DNA from: Polyporus tsugae
Taxonomy: Eukaryota > Basidiomycota > Agaricomycetes > Polyporales > Polyporaceae
Reading direction: 5' to 3'
Assembly (NCBI GenBank): GCA_024305745.1
Contig: JAHRBS010000006.1
Coordinates: forward strand, 1,614,501-1,678,500
DNA length: 64,000 bases
Position numbers and translations under genes: made by a program. Positions 1-12,000 of the stretch are shown piece after piece (positions within the stretch are counted from its first letter, which is position 1; the number at the start of each line of letters is the position of its first letter). The notes below the pieces were generated by a model. That model searched no databases, had not been told where the DNA came from, and was given only the letters and a program-made list of their open reading frames with translations.

Positions 1-1012
1 CTTCCTGTCCATGAATTGGCACATCCGCATGTACGACGAGGTGTGTGGTGGCTGGGAGGAGCAAATGTGCCAAGAAATGCGATGAGTGACGGGGAGGGTG
101 ATGTCCCAACACAACAGTCACGATCCGTGGCAGGCTGATGGGTGCCCTTTGGGCAATAGGGTGCGAAGGCCAGTTGCCGGTAAGATTATTCAGGAACGAA
201 AGCAGACACAGCTTTCGTAACATGGAGCAGGAGGATAGGATGTCAAGGAACTGGTCGAGAGAATAGTCGCATTCGCACTTCTTCAAGGTCAAAGTATGCA
301 GTTTCGACAATAGGAGGGGATCACGAGGCATAACCACATGGGACAGGGAGAGCATTTGTAGACGAGGAGATTGTTTAGACGATAGCTGGATGTTAATGTA
401 TGTCGACTGGACCGGTTTTGGCCATCGATTAGGGTTGATAGAAAGCGTGAGCCTTTCCAGAGCAGGCATTCCTGGGTCAAAAAGTGCGTGTAGTGCGGCA
501 GACCACTGTGGGTCGATACCATTGCAGAATCTGAGGCGGCGGATACGGTGAGCATGTGGATATATGAGACGGAATTGTTCTCGAGAGATGTACTTGGGAC
601 GCATATAGATGTCGATGGTAGCGGGATCGGAACGGGTGAGAGCGAGGTCGGTCCAGTCGGCATTTAGGCCTATGTCAATGGAACGCCATATGCCTGGTGT
701 AGCTAGCGCGACGTCGCGCCAGTAACGACAAACTAGCATAAGCTTCACCCAAGCCGGATTATGCGTGGCCTTTCCTCGTGAAGGTAGGAGCAAGAAGATG
801 TGAACGAGAAGCTCGTTCGGTAACTGGTTGACCGGGAGGGATTGATTCCACAGATGGGCCGCTTGAAGTAGTTCGCCATCGACCTCATCATATTCTTGTA
901 TTGCTGGTGCGTCGGTGGTAGGTGTGATGCCGCCGTGCTCGAACGAGCGGAGACCTCTGAGGTCTTGTAGGAACCGTTTGGCTACGCTTCTGCAACCAGT
1001 CAGCCGTGACAT
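1..1012 (-). CDS. F-box domain protein, 3' part cut by window edge
   Basis: An uninterrupted reading frame starts at an ATG at 1012 and runs off the left edge (about 337 residues visible). An F-box-like segment follows about 60 residues in, with the core 'LPVNQLPNELLVHIF', then 'VCRYWRDVALATPGIW'. Both are typical of the F-box/LRR-like proteins that are greatly expanded in mushrooms. The rest is leucine-rich with LRR-like spacing. F-box proteins normally recruit substrates to SCF ubiquitin ligases through Skp1; the substrate here is unknown. The F-box gene near 58-60 kb has the same layout (an 'NxSLPxNQLPxELL' start, then 'CRxWRD'), so the two are paralogues. No intron is needed in the visible part. 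The C terminus is unknown because of truncation. Confidence 0.85.
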   Translation of the reverse strand, partial: MSRLTGCRSVAKRFLQDLRGLRSFEHGGITPTTDAPAIQEYDEVDGELLQAAHLWNQSLPVNQLPNELLVHIFLLLPSRGKATHNPAWVKLMLVCRYWRDVALATPGIWRSIDIGLNADWTDLALTRSDPATIDIYMRPKYISREQFRLIYPHAHRIRRLRFCNGIDPQWSAALHALFDPGMPALERLTLSINPNRWPKPVQSTYINIQLSSKQSPRLQMLSLSHVVMPRDPLLLSKLHTLTLKKCECDYSLDQFLDILSSCSMLRKLCLLSFLNNLTGNWPSHPIAQRAPISLPRIVTVVLGHHPPRHSSHFLAHLLLPATTHLVVHADVPIHGQE

Positions 1013-1638
1013 TGTAGGGGGGGTCCGGCGCCCGCAAGTTGGAACTTGGAAGTACTGTTAGTGATGCGTGAGTAGCGATTGGCATGTATAATGATTGAAC
1101 CGGCCGACCTGTGTGTCGTCGTCCTACAGTCTCGAGTCTCGACAAGAAAGAGCTAGCCTGGCGCCGTCGCCGACATCAGTACTCAGGGCAACTACCGTGG
1201 GAACTTACGCAATTACGCTACCAACTGTCAAAAGTTCTTGAAAGCCTTCAACAAAAGCCTAAGTATATGTAAGGCTGCCATCTAGTTCATCGTTCGGAAC
1301 TCTAGGAGTGAACGAGATAATCCAGTCTCCGCGAACGACCGGACTGAAAGCCTGCTGGGTGTTCTATGCAGTAACGTCCGGCCAACCCGTAACAATAGAG
1401 TCATCCTCAGGCCCGCGTCTCGCCGGGGTTGAACGTTGAGACGGCAGAGGAGACGACGTTGAAGTTGAGACACAACTCTTGGCGATACCAACTTCCTACA
1501 TAATTTTTTCGTCTCGGGGCTTGACGCTCAACACTCAACTGGACCACGGAAATTTCCAATAGACTAGTCCACTGGCAAGCCCAGCGAGATCGAGTACTAC
1601 TCCTCGTCGACAGCAACTGTCCCACAGACCATCCCATC
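1013..1638. other. Gene-free stretch
   Basis: Lies between the start of the F-box gene and the 3' end of the acid phosphatase, both on the minus strand. It should hold the F-box promoter and the phosphatase 3' UTR. No repeat, RNA gene or conserved frame was recognised. Confidence 0.5.
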
Positions 1639-3599
1639 TCAAAACAACATAACCGCGCCAAGCATCACCCCAACCAGCACCACCCCGCTCTCCCTCATCC
1701 CCGCGACGGCACGCACGGCCGCGTTCTTCCCTGACGCCGGGTTCGTGCTCGTCGCCGACGGCGCCTGGATCACCTCCGTCCCGTTCGCGTAGTTGAACCC
1801 GGGGTCGGTGCCCCACGGGTTCGGCAGCCCAGACGCGGTCAGGTTCACGGGCTTCGGTGCCTCCGCGGTGGTGATGTTCTTGTCGAGGAGTGGTGAGACG
1901 AACACCCCGCCGCCGCCCGCGCCGACGGCCGAGGTGTTGGGTGCGGTGAACGGCACGTAGAACTCGGTATTGAGCGGGCCGGGGATCGTGCCCGTGATGT
2001 TCAGTTGTGCTGTTCGTCCGTGCGCGGTTTATGAGTATGACATACTGCAAGAAAGAGAGGGGAAGGGGGCACGTACGGATGCGGGCGTCGTTTCCGGAGA
2101 TACCGTTGTTGGTCCAGGAGGTCTGCTTGGCGACGAAGTCAATGACGTTGTTGAGCGTCGCGTTCGCGTCCCCGCGGCCCAGGGACTTGAGGCCCCAGTT
2201 CGCCTGCACGGTTGAGAGCGCGGTGTAGTGCGTGTAGAACGTCGAGTCCGTCGTGCCCTTGAGGTTCGTGGGGAGGCCACCGCCGAGCACCAGCGTGTAG
2301 ATGCGGTTGTTGATCGTGTAGGCTGGCGGTGGGAAAGTGTGTCAGTTGTATGCACGACTATAGAACGCGCCAAGACGACCGGTACGTACTCTCGCTTTCG
2401 TCGAAGGTGAGCAGGATGAGCGTCCTGTTGTTGTTCAACTTGTCGTCGCTCAAGAGTGGGATCAACCAGTAGTTGAGCCAGTCGCCGACGAAATCGATTG
2501 TAGTGTCGTGACCCTGTAAATCGTCATTCAGCTACGATACGCATCGAAATCGGAGAGGCTCGAAACGCACATCGTTGACCAGGTTAGGCGTGACGAAGCT
2601 CCACTGAGGGATCGCGTCGGCCTTCAAGTCGGCTGCAAAGTCATTGACTAGCAGTGCGCTCATTAGTCTGCCGCATTAGAAACGGAAGAAAACTATCCCA
2701 AGTACTCACAGTTGCGGGTGCGGAGTGCACGGCTGGAGACGTTGGCGACCGAGTCGAAGATAATGAGACCGTTGTGCTTGCGTACGTAGTACGTGTACGT
2801 TCCGTTGCCGGCTACGATGTCAGAAGCCGCCAATCAGATATTTAGACATGTCGCGTATGTATGGGGAAATCCTACTCAGGTAGTTCTTCTGAGTGTAGTT
2901 GAAGCCCGTGAACCCATCATAGGGCATGTTCTCTTGGTCTGTGACGACTTGAGCTTTGGCTCCCACTCAACGAATACAGGGTACTCACAGGACGCCCACG
3001 AGATGTTCTTCTCCTCAAGAAGGTCGACAACGGTCGAGATGTTCTGGGGAATGTGAACTTTGCGCACACAGCGGAATGGGGATCAGCTCCAGAGTATCAG
3101 AGGACTGCATATGTGCACTCACAGAAGACATCACTAGCAGCACCAAAGAAGTCACCACCGACGGCAGCGATGTAGTTGGGCTCAGAAGGGTGGGTGACCC
3201 CGTAGAACGAGTCGAGTAGGAGACCCTCCTTGCTGAGGTTTTGGAACACCGGCGAAGACGCAGCGGTCGCGACTGAGATACGAAAGGTTTAGACTTTGAG
3301 TCAGTATCGTTTACTGATACGGGCGAACCCACGGGGGGAGATGGGAAATGCAACACGCGGGATTGGCTGAGAGGAGGAAAAGACTCACAGTCGGTGTTCT
3401 CGATCCAGATCTGGATAAAGCGGTCGAAGACCTTTCCGGGCACGAGGGGCCCGTTGGAGATCGTCCGGTTCGACTGGCCTGTGTAGTTTCCGGAGGGAGA
3501 CTCGGGCGACGAGGCGGGGGATTGGAAAGACTGGGCGACGGCGGCGAAGGCAGAGCTCGCGAACGTGAGGGTTGATGCGAGCAGAAGCGCGGACCGCAT
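1639..3599 (-). CDS. Secreted acid phosphatase (phosphoesterase family)
   Basis: Nine exons splice in frame: 3599-3389, 3272-3123, 3057-2989, 2938-2876, 2811-2710, 2647-2571, 2513-2390, 2322-2077 and 2009-1639, giving 470 residues. All introns are GT-AG and 50-116 bases long. The protein starts with a signal peptide (MRSALLLASTLTFASSAFA). It carries the hallmarks of fungal phosphate-repressible acid phosphatases (PhoA/phosphoesterase family, EC 3.1.3.2): 'IWIENTDF', 'GVTHPSEPNYIAAVGGD', 'NDGHDTTIDFVGDWL' and 'LLTFDESE', which supply the metal and phosphate ligands. There are many N-glycosylation sequons. The C terminus ends in a small-residue stretch and a hydrophobic tail without a charged end, which suggests a GPI anchor. 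It likely releases phosphate outside the cell or in the wall. The length is normal for the family and no damage was seen. Confidence 0.9.
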
Positions 3600-5030
3600 C
3601 TTGATACACGAGCTCTGGGTCGTACGCGTCGCGCAGAGCGTCCGAGGCGTCGAACGCGTTGGGGGTCGATACGGGAGAGTCGAAGATGAGGTTTGGATGG
3701 TGCGCACTTTATGCTCTGGCGGCCCTTTCGGTTAACGTTCATGGTAGCAGATGGAGGGTTGAATCGGACCTCGTTGGCGACTGCACATGTCCAGAATGAT
3801 ATCGTGCCTGGGGGGAAGCACGTTGAGCGCAGCTGGCCATGGTTCGTCAATTCGTAGACTGCACCTGGCAGGTCCAATCACGTTTTTGATATCCAGCGTC
3901 TGGCGCGGCGGAGGTCGTGCGTCCCTCCACGAACGTGCGCACGACGGACAGCGGCAGAGCGTTCAATTGCAGTAGAGTTCATCGTTCTTCCGCAGTTCAA
4001 CGTTGTCAACGTTCATCCTCTCCGGATATATATCCGCATTGCCAGACCTTGCTAGACTCGATCGCGACTATGAGCCAAAAATAGGAGATAGGGTGTGGTG
4101 AGTTGGATTTCGCAAAATGACTCTTACAAGTATACCAGTAAGTAAAACGGTAACATGCCTCACAGATGGAACAAAACTGAAATTTCCGTGTACGGTGTGG
4201 TGTGCGTGGTCGAAGGTGAACAGAGGTGACACCGGTGAACAGCTGGGGCCGGCGTTTAATGCCGTGGGCGAGATTAGACGCCGACTCGGTCCTTTTCCGG
4301 TAACTTCCGGTTCGCACTCAACCTCTCGCGAGTCTCTCTCTCTCGTCGTACTTTAAAGTACATAATATTCCCAGAAACCTCCAGCAGCGAGTGCATAGCG
4401 CCTCTTCAACGTCGTATCCCGTGGTATCTCCGCGACGGGTACGTTATACAACGGACTAGCCGTCCAGGAACGTCGACTGCGACTGCTGACCCATGAGTCT
4501 TCGCGGTTCGACAACAGAAGCTGGCCCATTCCTCACCGTTCTGACTTCACCAAGCGTTTTGCCGACTTCGAAGGGAGGCCTTTTCCTCTTGGCAGCGAGC
4601 AAGTGACCCCCCGTGCCGGTATGCCGGCCGTTGGTCAGGCTGCGTGAGAGGAGCGGGACTGTATGGGCGTGCGACTCCTTGTTGCGGCTCTCTCGAGTCG
4701 ACCGCGGCAGCATCATGACACCAGAGCTCGGAGATGTTACGACAGTGATACTTCCGCCACCAACCCCCCCCCGGACCATTAAGATGGTTAGAATACATAG
4801 GACAATGACAAGTACGTACGTACATGTGCTGTCCATCCGGTTGTTTTTCTAATCGTCCAGTCGTCTAAGGCCACTTTGTATCTCCCAGAACATGCCCTCA
4901 TGCACATACTTCTGTCGCCTTGGCGCCGCGTCCGCAGTGACCATCCTAACACATATGCTTGACCACTTAAGAAGACACGCTGGACGTTCGGAGTCACGTT
5001 CCTGAAGCGGTATATGCCCCGCCTCCAGTC
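3600..5030. other. Gene-free stretch upstream of acid phosphatase
   Basis: Contains the presumed acid phosphatase promoter next to 3600 and then about 1 kb with only short unconserved frames. A short CT-rich run lies near 4335-4350. Nothing recognisable was found. Confidence 0.4.
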
Positions 5031-5039
5031 GCGGTCACC

Positions 5040-5640
5040 CAGCCGAGTTCCTCGCGGCGACCCTGCTTTAGGACGACGAAGGAGAACAGAATGGCGTCGA
5101 GCATCGGAACTGCGACATGATCAATGCTCAGGCTCAGCAGCTACCCTACGCCAGAATGCGCATTGTGCGACTGCGATGGGGTGCTGCGTTTGTGTGTCGA
5201 TGAGCTATATCCATGCATGCGCCCCATAGACATAGAGGTTAGTCGCTTGCTTTACTGACGTTCCAGGAGCACGATACTCACCTCGAAGGTCGTCGCCTTT
5301 TCCACTGGTGAAACGCCTCTCCGTCTGGCCCGACCAGTACGCGTGTGCTGTAGGTACATATATACACGCTTCGGTGAGTAGAATATTCATCTACACACCA
5401 TGTGGCTAACCTTGAGAATATGTTTTCTTCGGCAGTCATTCAGACATCTTGCACCTCTCCCCGTGGAATGTGAGGTAATCTGACCCAAAAGACTTCTGCA
5501 CCCACGTATGATCATTTCCGATTCAAATGCGGCTCTGTGGTGATGCTGTACAGCTTGTCCCCAGACTTGGTGTGTCCACCTATCCCCAGACTTGGCATGC
5601 ACAACATCCGAGCTGAGGGGATTGTTATTCAGGAAGGAGA
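5040..5640 (-). pseudogene. DUF6593-like pseudogene (copy A)
   Basis: Reading the minus strand, pieces of a DUF6593-type domain appear in order but in different frames. An N-terminal piece near 5640-5540 reads 'FLNNNPLSSDVV', then 'SGDKLYSITTEP'. A middle piece near 5345-5290 reads 'AYWSGQTERRF'. A C-terminal piece near 5210-5050 reads 'LIDTQTQHPIAVA', then 'VPMLDAILFSFVVL'. The last block is nearly identical to 'LPMLDAILLSFVVLE' in the neighbouring copy at 6250-7045. Damage includes a short direct duplication (an 'aagtctgggga' unit appears twice, near 5560 and 5590), in-frame stops, an extra base at the old splice donor, and a frameshift before the last block. DUF6593 is a basidiomycete domain of unknown function. 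I infer a dead gene. Confidence 0.6.
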
Positions 5641-6249
5641 TACCGATTACAAGAGTTTAGGAAGAGCTCATAGTGTAGTGGGAGTCAAGACAGGCGAGTG
5701 TCGTATTTATGATAGCCGTTGAGTCCTTGTGTGCTAAACAAGCACAAACCCGAAGGCTCTGGCGGTCAGTAGGCTGCCTGGTCTCACAAAGTTCAGGAGC
5801 GCCGCAACCAGCCTGGAGGCTATAAGCGTGGAATTTCGTTTTCAGTGGAGACATTCACAGCAAGGTCCACTCTGGGCAAGCTCACGCTTCCTAATCCTCC
5901 AATCGAAATCGCACGATCGCTATCGGTCCCCATCTGCTCTCTCCATGGCGTACCTAAACACATTTGAACCAGTTTGTGTACTTTCGTCGCAACAACTCAA
6001 CCACTCTGCAGTGACCCGAACCACACCCTCAAATACAACAGTGGTCGTGATCCAGCGGTGTTTCTGTTGTCGTTTTCGAAATGTAGGACGGAGTTCGTGA
6101 AGAACGGTGCGCTGCGAAATTGTTCCATTGGATAGTATACTTATGTTCATTGAAGTGCGAAGTTATACAGATGGCGCGGGGGCGGCTACCGGACAGGAAC
6201 CGCCTCTGTTTAACCAACCCTCTCCACTCGGCGTTCGAGCTGCACCCTC
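5641..6249. other. Gene-free stretch between DUF6593 copies
   Basis: About 600 bases between the two DUF6593 relics. It should include the old promoter of copy A. Only short frames occur on both strands and nothing was recognised. Confidence 0.4.
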
Positions 6250-7045
6250 TCAGCAACTCCAACTCCGCGTCATACCCAGCGGCACGGCCGAAGCTGTCCC
6301 TAGAGTGCCGGCCCTTTCCACCTCGTCGGAGCCCACCCCAGGTCTCGCACGGCCGCGCTGGTAGCTGTGGGGCGCTTGCGCGCTCCCGCCTCTGCGCATG
6401 CTCTCCCCACAGACGGGGGAGGTGCGCGCCGCTTCGAGGACGACGAACGAGAGGAGGATGGCATCGAGCATGGGGAGCGCTTCGGGGCTTACGTCCAGGG
6501 ACAGCTCCGTGTCCTCCACACAGTTGCTGGGGTGCGACCGCGCGAGCGTTTTGTACGTTCGCGGGTCAACGAGCTGATGTGGTGCATACATAATCAGAAC
6601 GGCGAAGGGCAAGGACGGTGCGTGGTTACATACTTTGAAGGCATCTCCCTGGTTGTGCCAGTGGTACGCCTGCCTGTTCGGCCCGGTGAGGATCCACACC
6701 CTGTGCTCAACGGTGAGGTAGTCAGCATCGTCGTCGAAGACCGGTTGGTTTCAGGCGTACTTGGAGCATATCGGCTTCTTCCTCCTGGACTGCTCGACGG
6801 CCGACTCTCCGCCCGTGCAGCGCGACGTTGTCGTAACATCTGCCACCCGGCCAGCAGCTCTGCTCGTGCGCGGCGATGACATCGTCCCGACCATTCTTGA
6901 TGGTGGTGTTACGCGCTGTCTTGCTGCTTTGCGTCGAGATCGAATATAGTTTTTCTCCAGAGTCTCTTTTGATGACCGCAGAGTTGAACGGGCTATCGTC
7001 GACGAAGGAGAGGTTCAGCCTGTCGACCGGAGGAGGTTTGGCGGG
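6250..7045 (-). pseudogene. DUF6593-like gene, probably degraded (copy B)
   Basis: The minus strand shows a DUF6593-like protein: 'LNLSFVDDSPFNSAVI' and 'GEKLYSIST' near 7020-6940, 'TTIKNGRDDVIA' near 6905, 'RVWILTGPNRQAYHW' near 6690, then a GT-AG intron (about 6631-6572) and 'LVDPRTYKTLARSHP', 'LPMLDAILLSFVVLE', ending at a TGA at 6250. The frame that carries the N-terminal half closes with a TGA around 6740. The family-like continuation ('FLRRKKP'-type, then 'NQPVFDDDADYL') sits one frame over and itself meets a TGA. No normal intron repairs this, and no in-frame ATG was found for the first block. A frameshifted pseudogene is the simplest reading; an unusual splice form cannot be excluded. 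The tail after the domain is unusually long. Confidence 0.55.
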
Positions 7046-7544
7046 GCATGTTAGGACACTAATAGGGTGAGCATCCGCGAGACTTTCACGGGTTGGGGGC
7101 TATACGTCGGGTATCGCAACAGCACCGGTAGTGTCTGTAGCAAAGCATCCACTGTATCTATATCGAAACAGACCAAGTAGGAGTCCAACGGCCAAACCCG
7201 GCGATCAGAGTGCCTATACAAACCACAATCCCGCGCCAACTTGAAGCTCACACATTCATCCGCAAGTTCATCCAGAGTGTGTATTGTCGTGATTATCTCA
7301 AGTAAATGCAACATAGGTAAGCGTCCGTGAAAAGCTAGTAGCAACATAGTAGTAGTACATTGAAACGAGTAGCAGTAGATTTGAAAATATGAAGCAGCGG
7401 GGTCGAAATCAATTGGGATGCAAAAGGAAGTCATAGATCATCGACATGTAGTAACATAGTATTGGACAAGGTGCCACGATGGCTGTTAACTCGGAACATT
7501 TATCACAGCCTCCGGATGTTCTGTGCAGGCGCAAGGAGATGCTA
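7046..7544. other. Gene-free stretch
   Basis: Lies between the 5' end of DUF6593 copy B and the end of the duplicated giant-gene segment. The minus strand holds a 127-codon open frame at 7051-7434 without recognisable motifs; I treat it as chance. Confidence 0.4.
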
Positions 7545-9073
7545 AACGGTTTGGACAGTGGGAGAGGATGGTTGGAATGCAGGGTCTACTAAAGGAGAAT
7601 ACAGTCAGTATCCTAGCCGAGGCACGGGTTTGACTCTACTTACATTGCCATGTCATCCAGGCAGGAGCGCCGGGAACACTTTGTGGTGGAGGCGGCGGAG
7701 GTACAACTTGCGTCCTCTGCGAACACCTCGACCCGCAAGTGGAGATCGAGCGACATGCGCTCGGTATGTGCTGAGAAACCTCGGGCTGTGGTTCGGGGGA
7801 AGGCTCGGGTGCGGGACTCGGAGCCGCCTCGGCAGGAACACCGGTCATGGTTGGTCTCCTAGTCATCCGATCTCGTCAGAAGACGCATTCCCAGCAGTGC
7901 ACAGCAAATACTCACCACGGCGAAGGACCAAACTGTCCATCAGGACCGTACTTAGCCTTGAAGTTGAGGAGCTCTCCGATTTGGCTGTGAAGCAATGACA
8001 ATCAGCGCGCCGCAAATCATGATGACGAAAATAAAGGTTCCACAGTTCGAGGTCTCGTTTGTCCCCACGCAGCTTGCCAACTTGACTGAGAAGCACACGG
8101 GACGCAGTGGCCAACGACCGACTGAACTCATCGGAGGGACCTTGGACATTGTAAGGACCCTGTTCGTTCACGGTACCAGTGGCCTCGCTGGTCTCCATCT
8201 TGCGCTGGTCGCAGTCGACATGTGTTGCTGAACGAGTAATTCAATTTAGAGTACTACTCATTCGAATCGAGTGCATTATATGGCTTACTTTTAACTATAT
8301 CGTGAATGGCGCTATCGTAAGTCTGCTCAATAGCACCGAGCGCCTGCCGTGGGTCTGTCAAACCTGCCATAAGCAAAGCTGCCACCCGCGGAGAAGTCAA
8401 TATACACGTACTCTCTCTAGTCATTGCAGCCAAGAGCTCATGCTTGGATGTAGCATGCGCATTCATCATATGACACTTGTCCCGCTGCTTGGTAACAAGG
8501 TTCGTAGGGTCATCCAGCTGGTTGTCCATCATCGGGTTCTGCTCGAATATCGCCGGGCATACTCGCTTTCCGATGTCCTTTGGGCCTGGGGGCGCCGTGA
8601 TTATTTTGGGGGCATTCCGCGACTCCAGAGATAGGTGGCGGGCAAGAAAGACCGGCGGGCCCAACAGAAGAGGGGCCAGCCTCCGGACGATGAGGGGTGA
8701 CCGGAACCTCATGAGAGATGAGAAACTCTGGCTCGGGAACAACCCTGGGAGGTGGAGAGTGTGGATCTTCCTGGAAGGTACCTTCATCATTGCCGGACGG
8801 CTCCAATGCACTTGGCGCGCAAGGTGAACGAGGATGGATGTGTTCTGATGAAGGAGGTGAACGATGAAGGGCGTGTTCTGACGATGATTCCAGTGCCCAG
8901 AGACAACTGCGCGGAGTTCTGAAAACAAATCATTATGAGCAGGTTCCAGTTCCAGAGCTATAGAAATAGATTTACCAGTAAGCACCACGTTGCGGGCAGG
9001 ATGGTATTCTTGAGGAGATACTGTAAAATCTGCGATCAGCGCCAGGGTTCAAGGTGGTCGACTAAGTTATGTG
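7545..9073 (-). pseudogene. Pseudogene tail: inverted partial copy of the giant PH-domain gene (copy II, exons 10-17)
   Basis: Read on the minus strand, this matches exons 10 to 17 of the gene at 27.8-40.4 kb in order. A proline-rich block 'EDPHSPPPRVVPEPE' and 'VPVTPHRPE' (about 8790-8690) equals parent exon 12. 'NQLDDPTNLVT' and 'RESTCI' (8530-8410) equal its coiled coil. 'QRKMETSEA' and 'SDEFSRSLATASRVLL' (8200-8080) equal exon 14. A block at 7866-7636 with 'TMTGVPAEAAPSPAPEP' equals exon 16. 'PAFQPS' near 7590 equals the start of exon 17. Most of the coiled coil is deleted and the frame shifts within the exon 12 block (a TGA comes after the proline-rich part). It directly continues copy I, whose frame stops at 9074. 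This is a non-functional remnant of a segmental duplication. Confidence 0.8.
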
Positions 9074-12000
9074 CTAACTAGTGGTGTGATCATATTCAAC
9101 TGATTTCGAGCGACGTTTACCACTGGTCGTGATCGCCGTCAACCGAGGACGACCGAGACGTGAAGTGGAAGGACGTCCAGGATGAACATGATATGGACGG
9201 TAGGTATGTTGCGGGTGGTAACTCTCCTGGGATCCACGAGAGTTATGAGAGTTGCGAGACGGAGCTGCTGTTCCGAAATGTTCATTACTCCAACAACGAC
9301 CATCAGAACTGGAAGAGCTAGATGAGGGAGACAATGGTCTCTCAGCAGACACGGCAACGGTGGGACTGGGTTGAGGGGGTTGAACACCCCCAGGCAGAGA
9401 AATTATCATCTTAGGCGGAGGTGGTTGGACAACCCCAGAGTCTTCCAAGACTCCCAGAGAAGGCGGAATGTCTATAACGTGTGTTACAGAGCTGCTTTCG
9501 TCAGAGGGAGGCCTGTTGGTACTGGGAATTTGGCGCTGTACAATGACATCCTGAGATTGGTCGTCTGAAGGGTGCTGGGGTAGTAGACCACGCTGGCCGC
9601 CGGGGATTAGGAACGACTGCTGGACTGAGTTAGGATGGACAGCAACAGGTCCCGGCTGTACGACTTCATAACTCGGCCACGACAAGGGCTGAGAGACGGC
9701 AGTAGTGACCACATCCGTGGGAAATTGGCCACCGGGGTGAACAATAGCTCTGGTACCTGGCGAAGGCCCCCCTCGCGCAGCCGCTGCTGGTGGATTCGTG
9801 ACATGAGACTGGGGGACGGAACTTGGAACTGTACGAGTCGTAGTCGGTTCCCTGGTCGTCTGGTGAGCAGATACTTCCCCAACAGCATGAGTGCACAGCA
9901 AATACTAACCACGACTCGGAAGGACCAGACTCTTCCTCAGGGCCTTGGTTAGCCTCAAACTGTCCCTCAGCCTGGCCGTGGTTATCTTTGAAGGTGAGAA
10001 GCTCTCCAATTTGGCTATGAACCAACGGAAATCAGCTGCAAATTGCGACAAAAGGAATAAGGGACACACAATTCGAGGTTTCGTTTGTCCTCGTGCAGCT
10101 TGCCGACTTCGTTCAGAAGCATCCGGACCTCAGTGGCCAACGATCGACTGAACTCATCAAGGTAGCCTTGGAGGTTGTACGGAACTTGCTCGTTCGCGGT
10201 AGCCTTGACAACCTCGATGGTCTCCATCTTGCGCTGCTCGCTGTCAGCACGCCATGCTGGTGATGAGTTAGCACACGGGTTCGAAGCAAGAGTATTGCAC
10301 GGCCTACCTTCAGCCATGTTGCGAAGGGTTCTCTCGTAGGCAATCCGCTGCTGTATGATAGCATCGAGCGCCTGCCGTTGATCTGTCAAATGTATCGTAA
10401 ACAAAACTGAGACTTGGAGAAGGCTTGAAGCATACACGTACTTTCTCTCACCTCGGCCAAGAACTCCTCCTGAGAGGCAGGGTGCATCTTCATCATGTCA
10501 ACCTGGTTCGCCAAGATCTGCTCAAGCATGTGGTGAGTTGCGGCATCCTGCACGTCCTTTTCCCAAGGTGCCTGCTTTGCTGCCGAGCGTGCGTCCGCCA
10601 GCTCTCGTTTCTGCGCGATCTTGTCTCGCTGTTCAGTGACAAGGTTGGTGAGGTCGCCCAGTTGGTTGCGCATCATATTGTTCTGCTCGAGCATTCTCAC
10701 TTCCTCCAGCTCGTAGTACCGCTCCGCTTCCTCCGCCGCCCGTACCATCTCCTTGTCCTCAAACTCAGACACCTTGCACAACATGGGGATTTTGTCCTCG
10801 GGCGCGCGGATGTACGCCTGGTGTGACTCCCGGTCATACCATAGGTTTCGCTCTGCCTGGTGGAGCTCAGAGCTGGAAAACTTTGAAGAGGGAGACGAAG
10901 GTCCATCAGTGAACAGAGTGACAACTGTAGGCCGACGAGGTGGAACACCCCAAATGGGAGGAATCGCCGTAGTAGGCGGGGGTCGTTGGACAACCCCAGA
11001 GTCTTCCAACACTCCGAGAGAATGCGGAATGTCCCCAACGTGTGTTATAGAGCTGCCTTGGTCAGGGGGAGGCCTGTTGGTACTGGGCATTTGGCGCTGT
11101 ACAATGGCATCAGATTGGTCGTCTGAAGGGTATTGGGGTAGTAGACCACGCTGGCCGGGGATTACGAACGACTGCTGGAAGCTAGGATGGACAGCAATAG
11201 GGCCCGGCGGCTGTACGACATCATAACAGGGCCTTGACAAGGGCTGAGAGACGGCAGTAGTGACCGTGGGGAATTGGCCACTGGGATGAACGATAGCGCT
11301 TGTACCTGGGGAAGCGTCCCCTGTCATACCCGCAGCTGAAATCGCGACATGAGCCTGGGGCACGGAACCTAGGAGGGACGGACCACAGGCTGGAGAGGCG
11401 ATTTGTAGAGGAAGAACGATGGTATCTACAGGAGGCACCCCGGGCGCTCGCAGAGGAATAACGATGGTATCTGATGGAGGCAAGGGATGGGTACCCGGCG
11501 GCATCACAGGTGTGTCGTATACAGGCCGTGACACACGTGGAGGACGTTCTAGAGAGGACATTTGCTCCTGCCGGAACAACGGACGCACAGGCACAGGTTG
11601 TGGGATGAATTCCGAGTCCGAGGAGAATTGACCCCTAGGAGCAATGGCGTGTGGGGCCATAACGATGGTACCTGGAGGATGCACCCCTGGTGTAGCCATT
11701 CCTGGAATCGTGACGCCGGCGGGGGCACCTGTTACACCAGACCGTTATCATAATAAAACTGTGTACAGAGCAGAATTGCTTGCCCCTTCGTTGCATAGCC
11801 ATAGCCTGGGCAATTTCGGAACGAGCGATCTCCAGACGTGTCGATACACTTTGGATCTCCGCATGTTGATCGTGTACATCCCGCACCAGCCACTGGTTGA
11901 GACCGCGCAAATAAGTGATGATCTTGCTTTGCTTCCCAAGACCAACTAGTCGTCCCTGGCGATTGTCCTGTACACTGTAAGTCGCAAATCTCTCAATCCA

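Noticed and set aside
7051..7434. 127-codon minus-strand frame upstream of DUF6593 copy B
   Set aside because: Considered as its 5' exon, but the protein has no DUF6593-like start and no donor-acceptor pair gives the needed phase.
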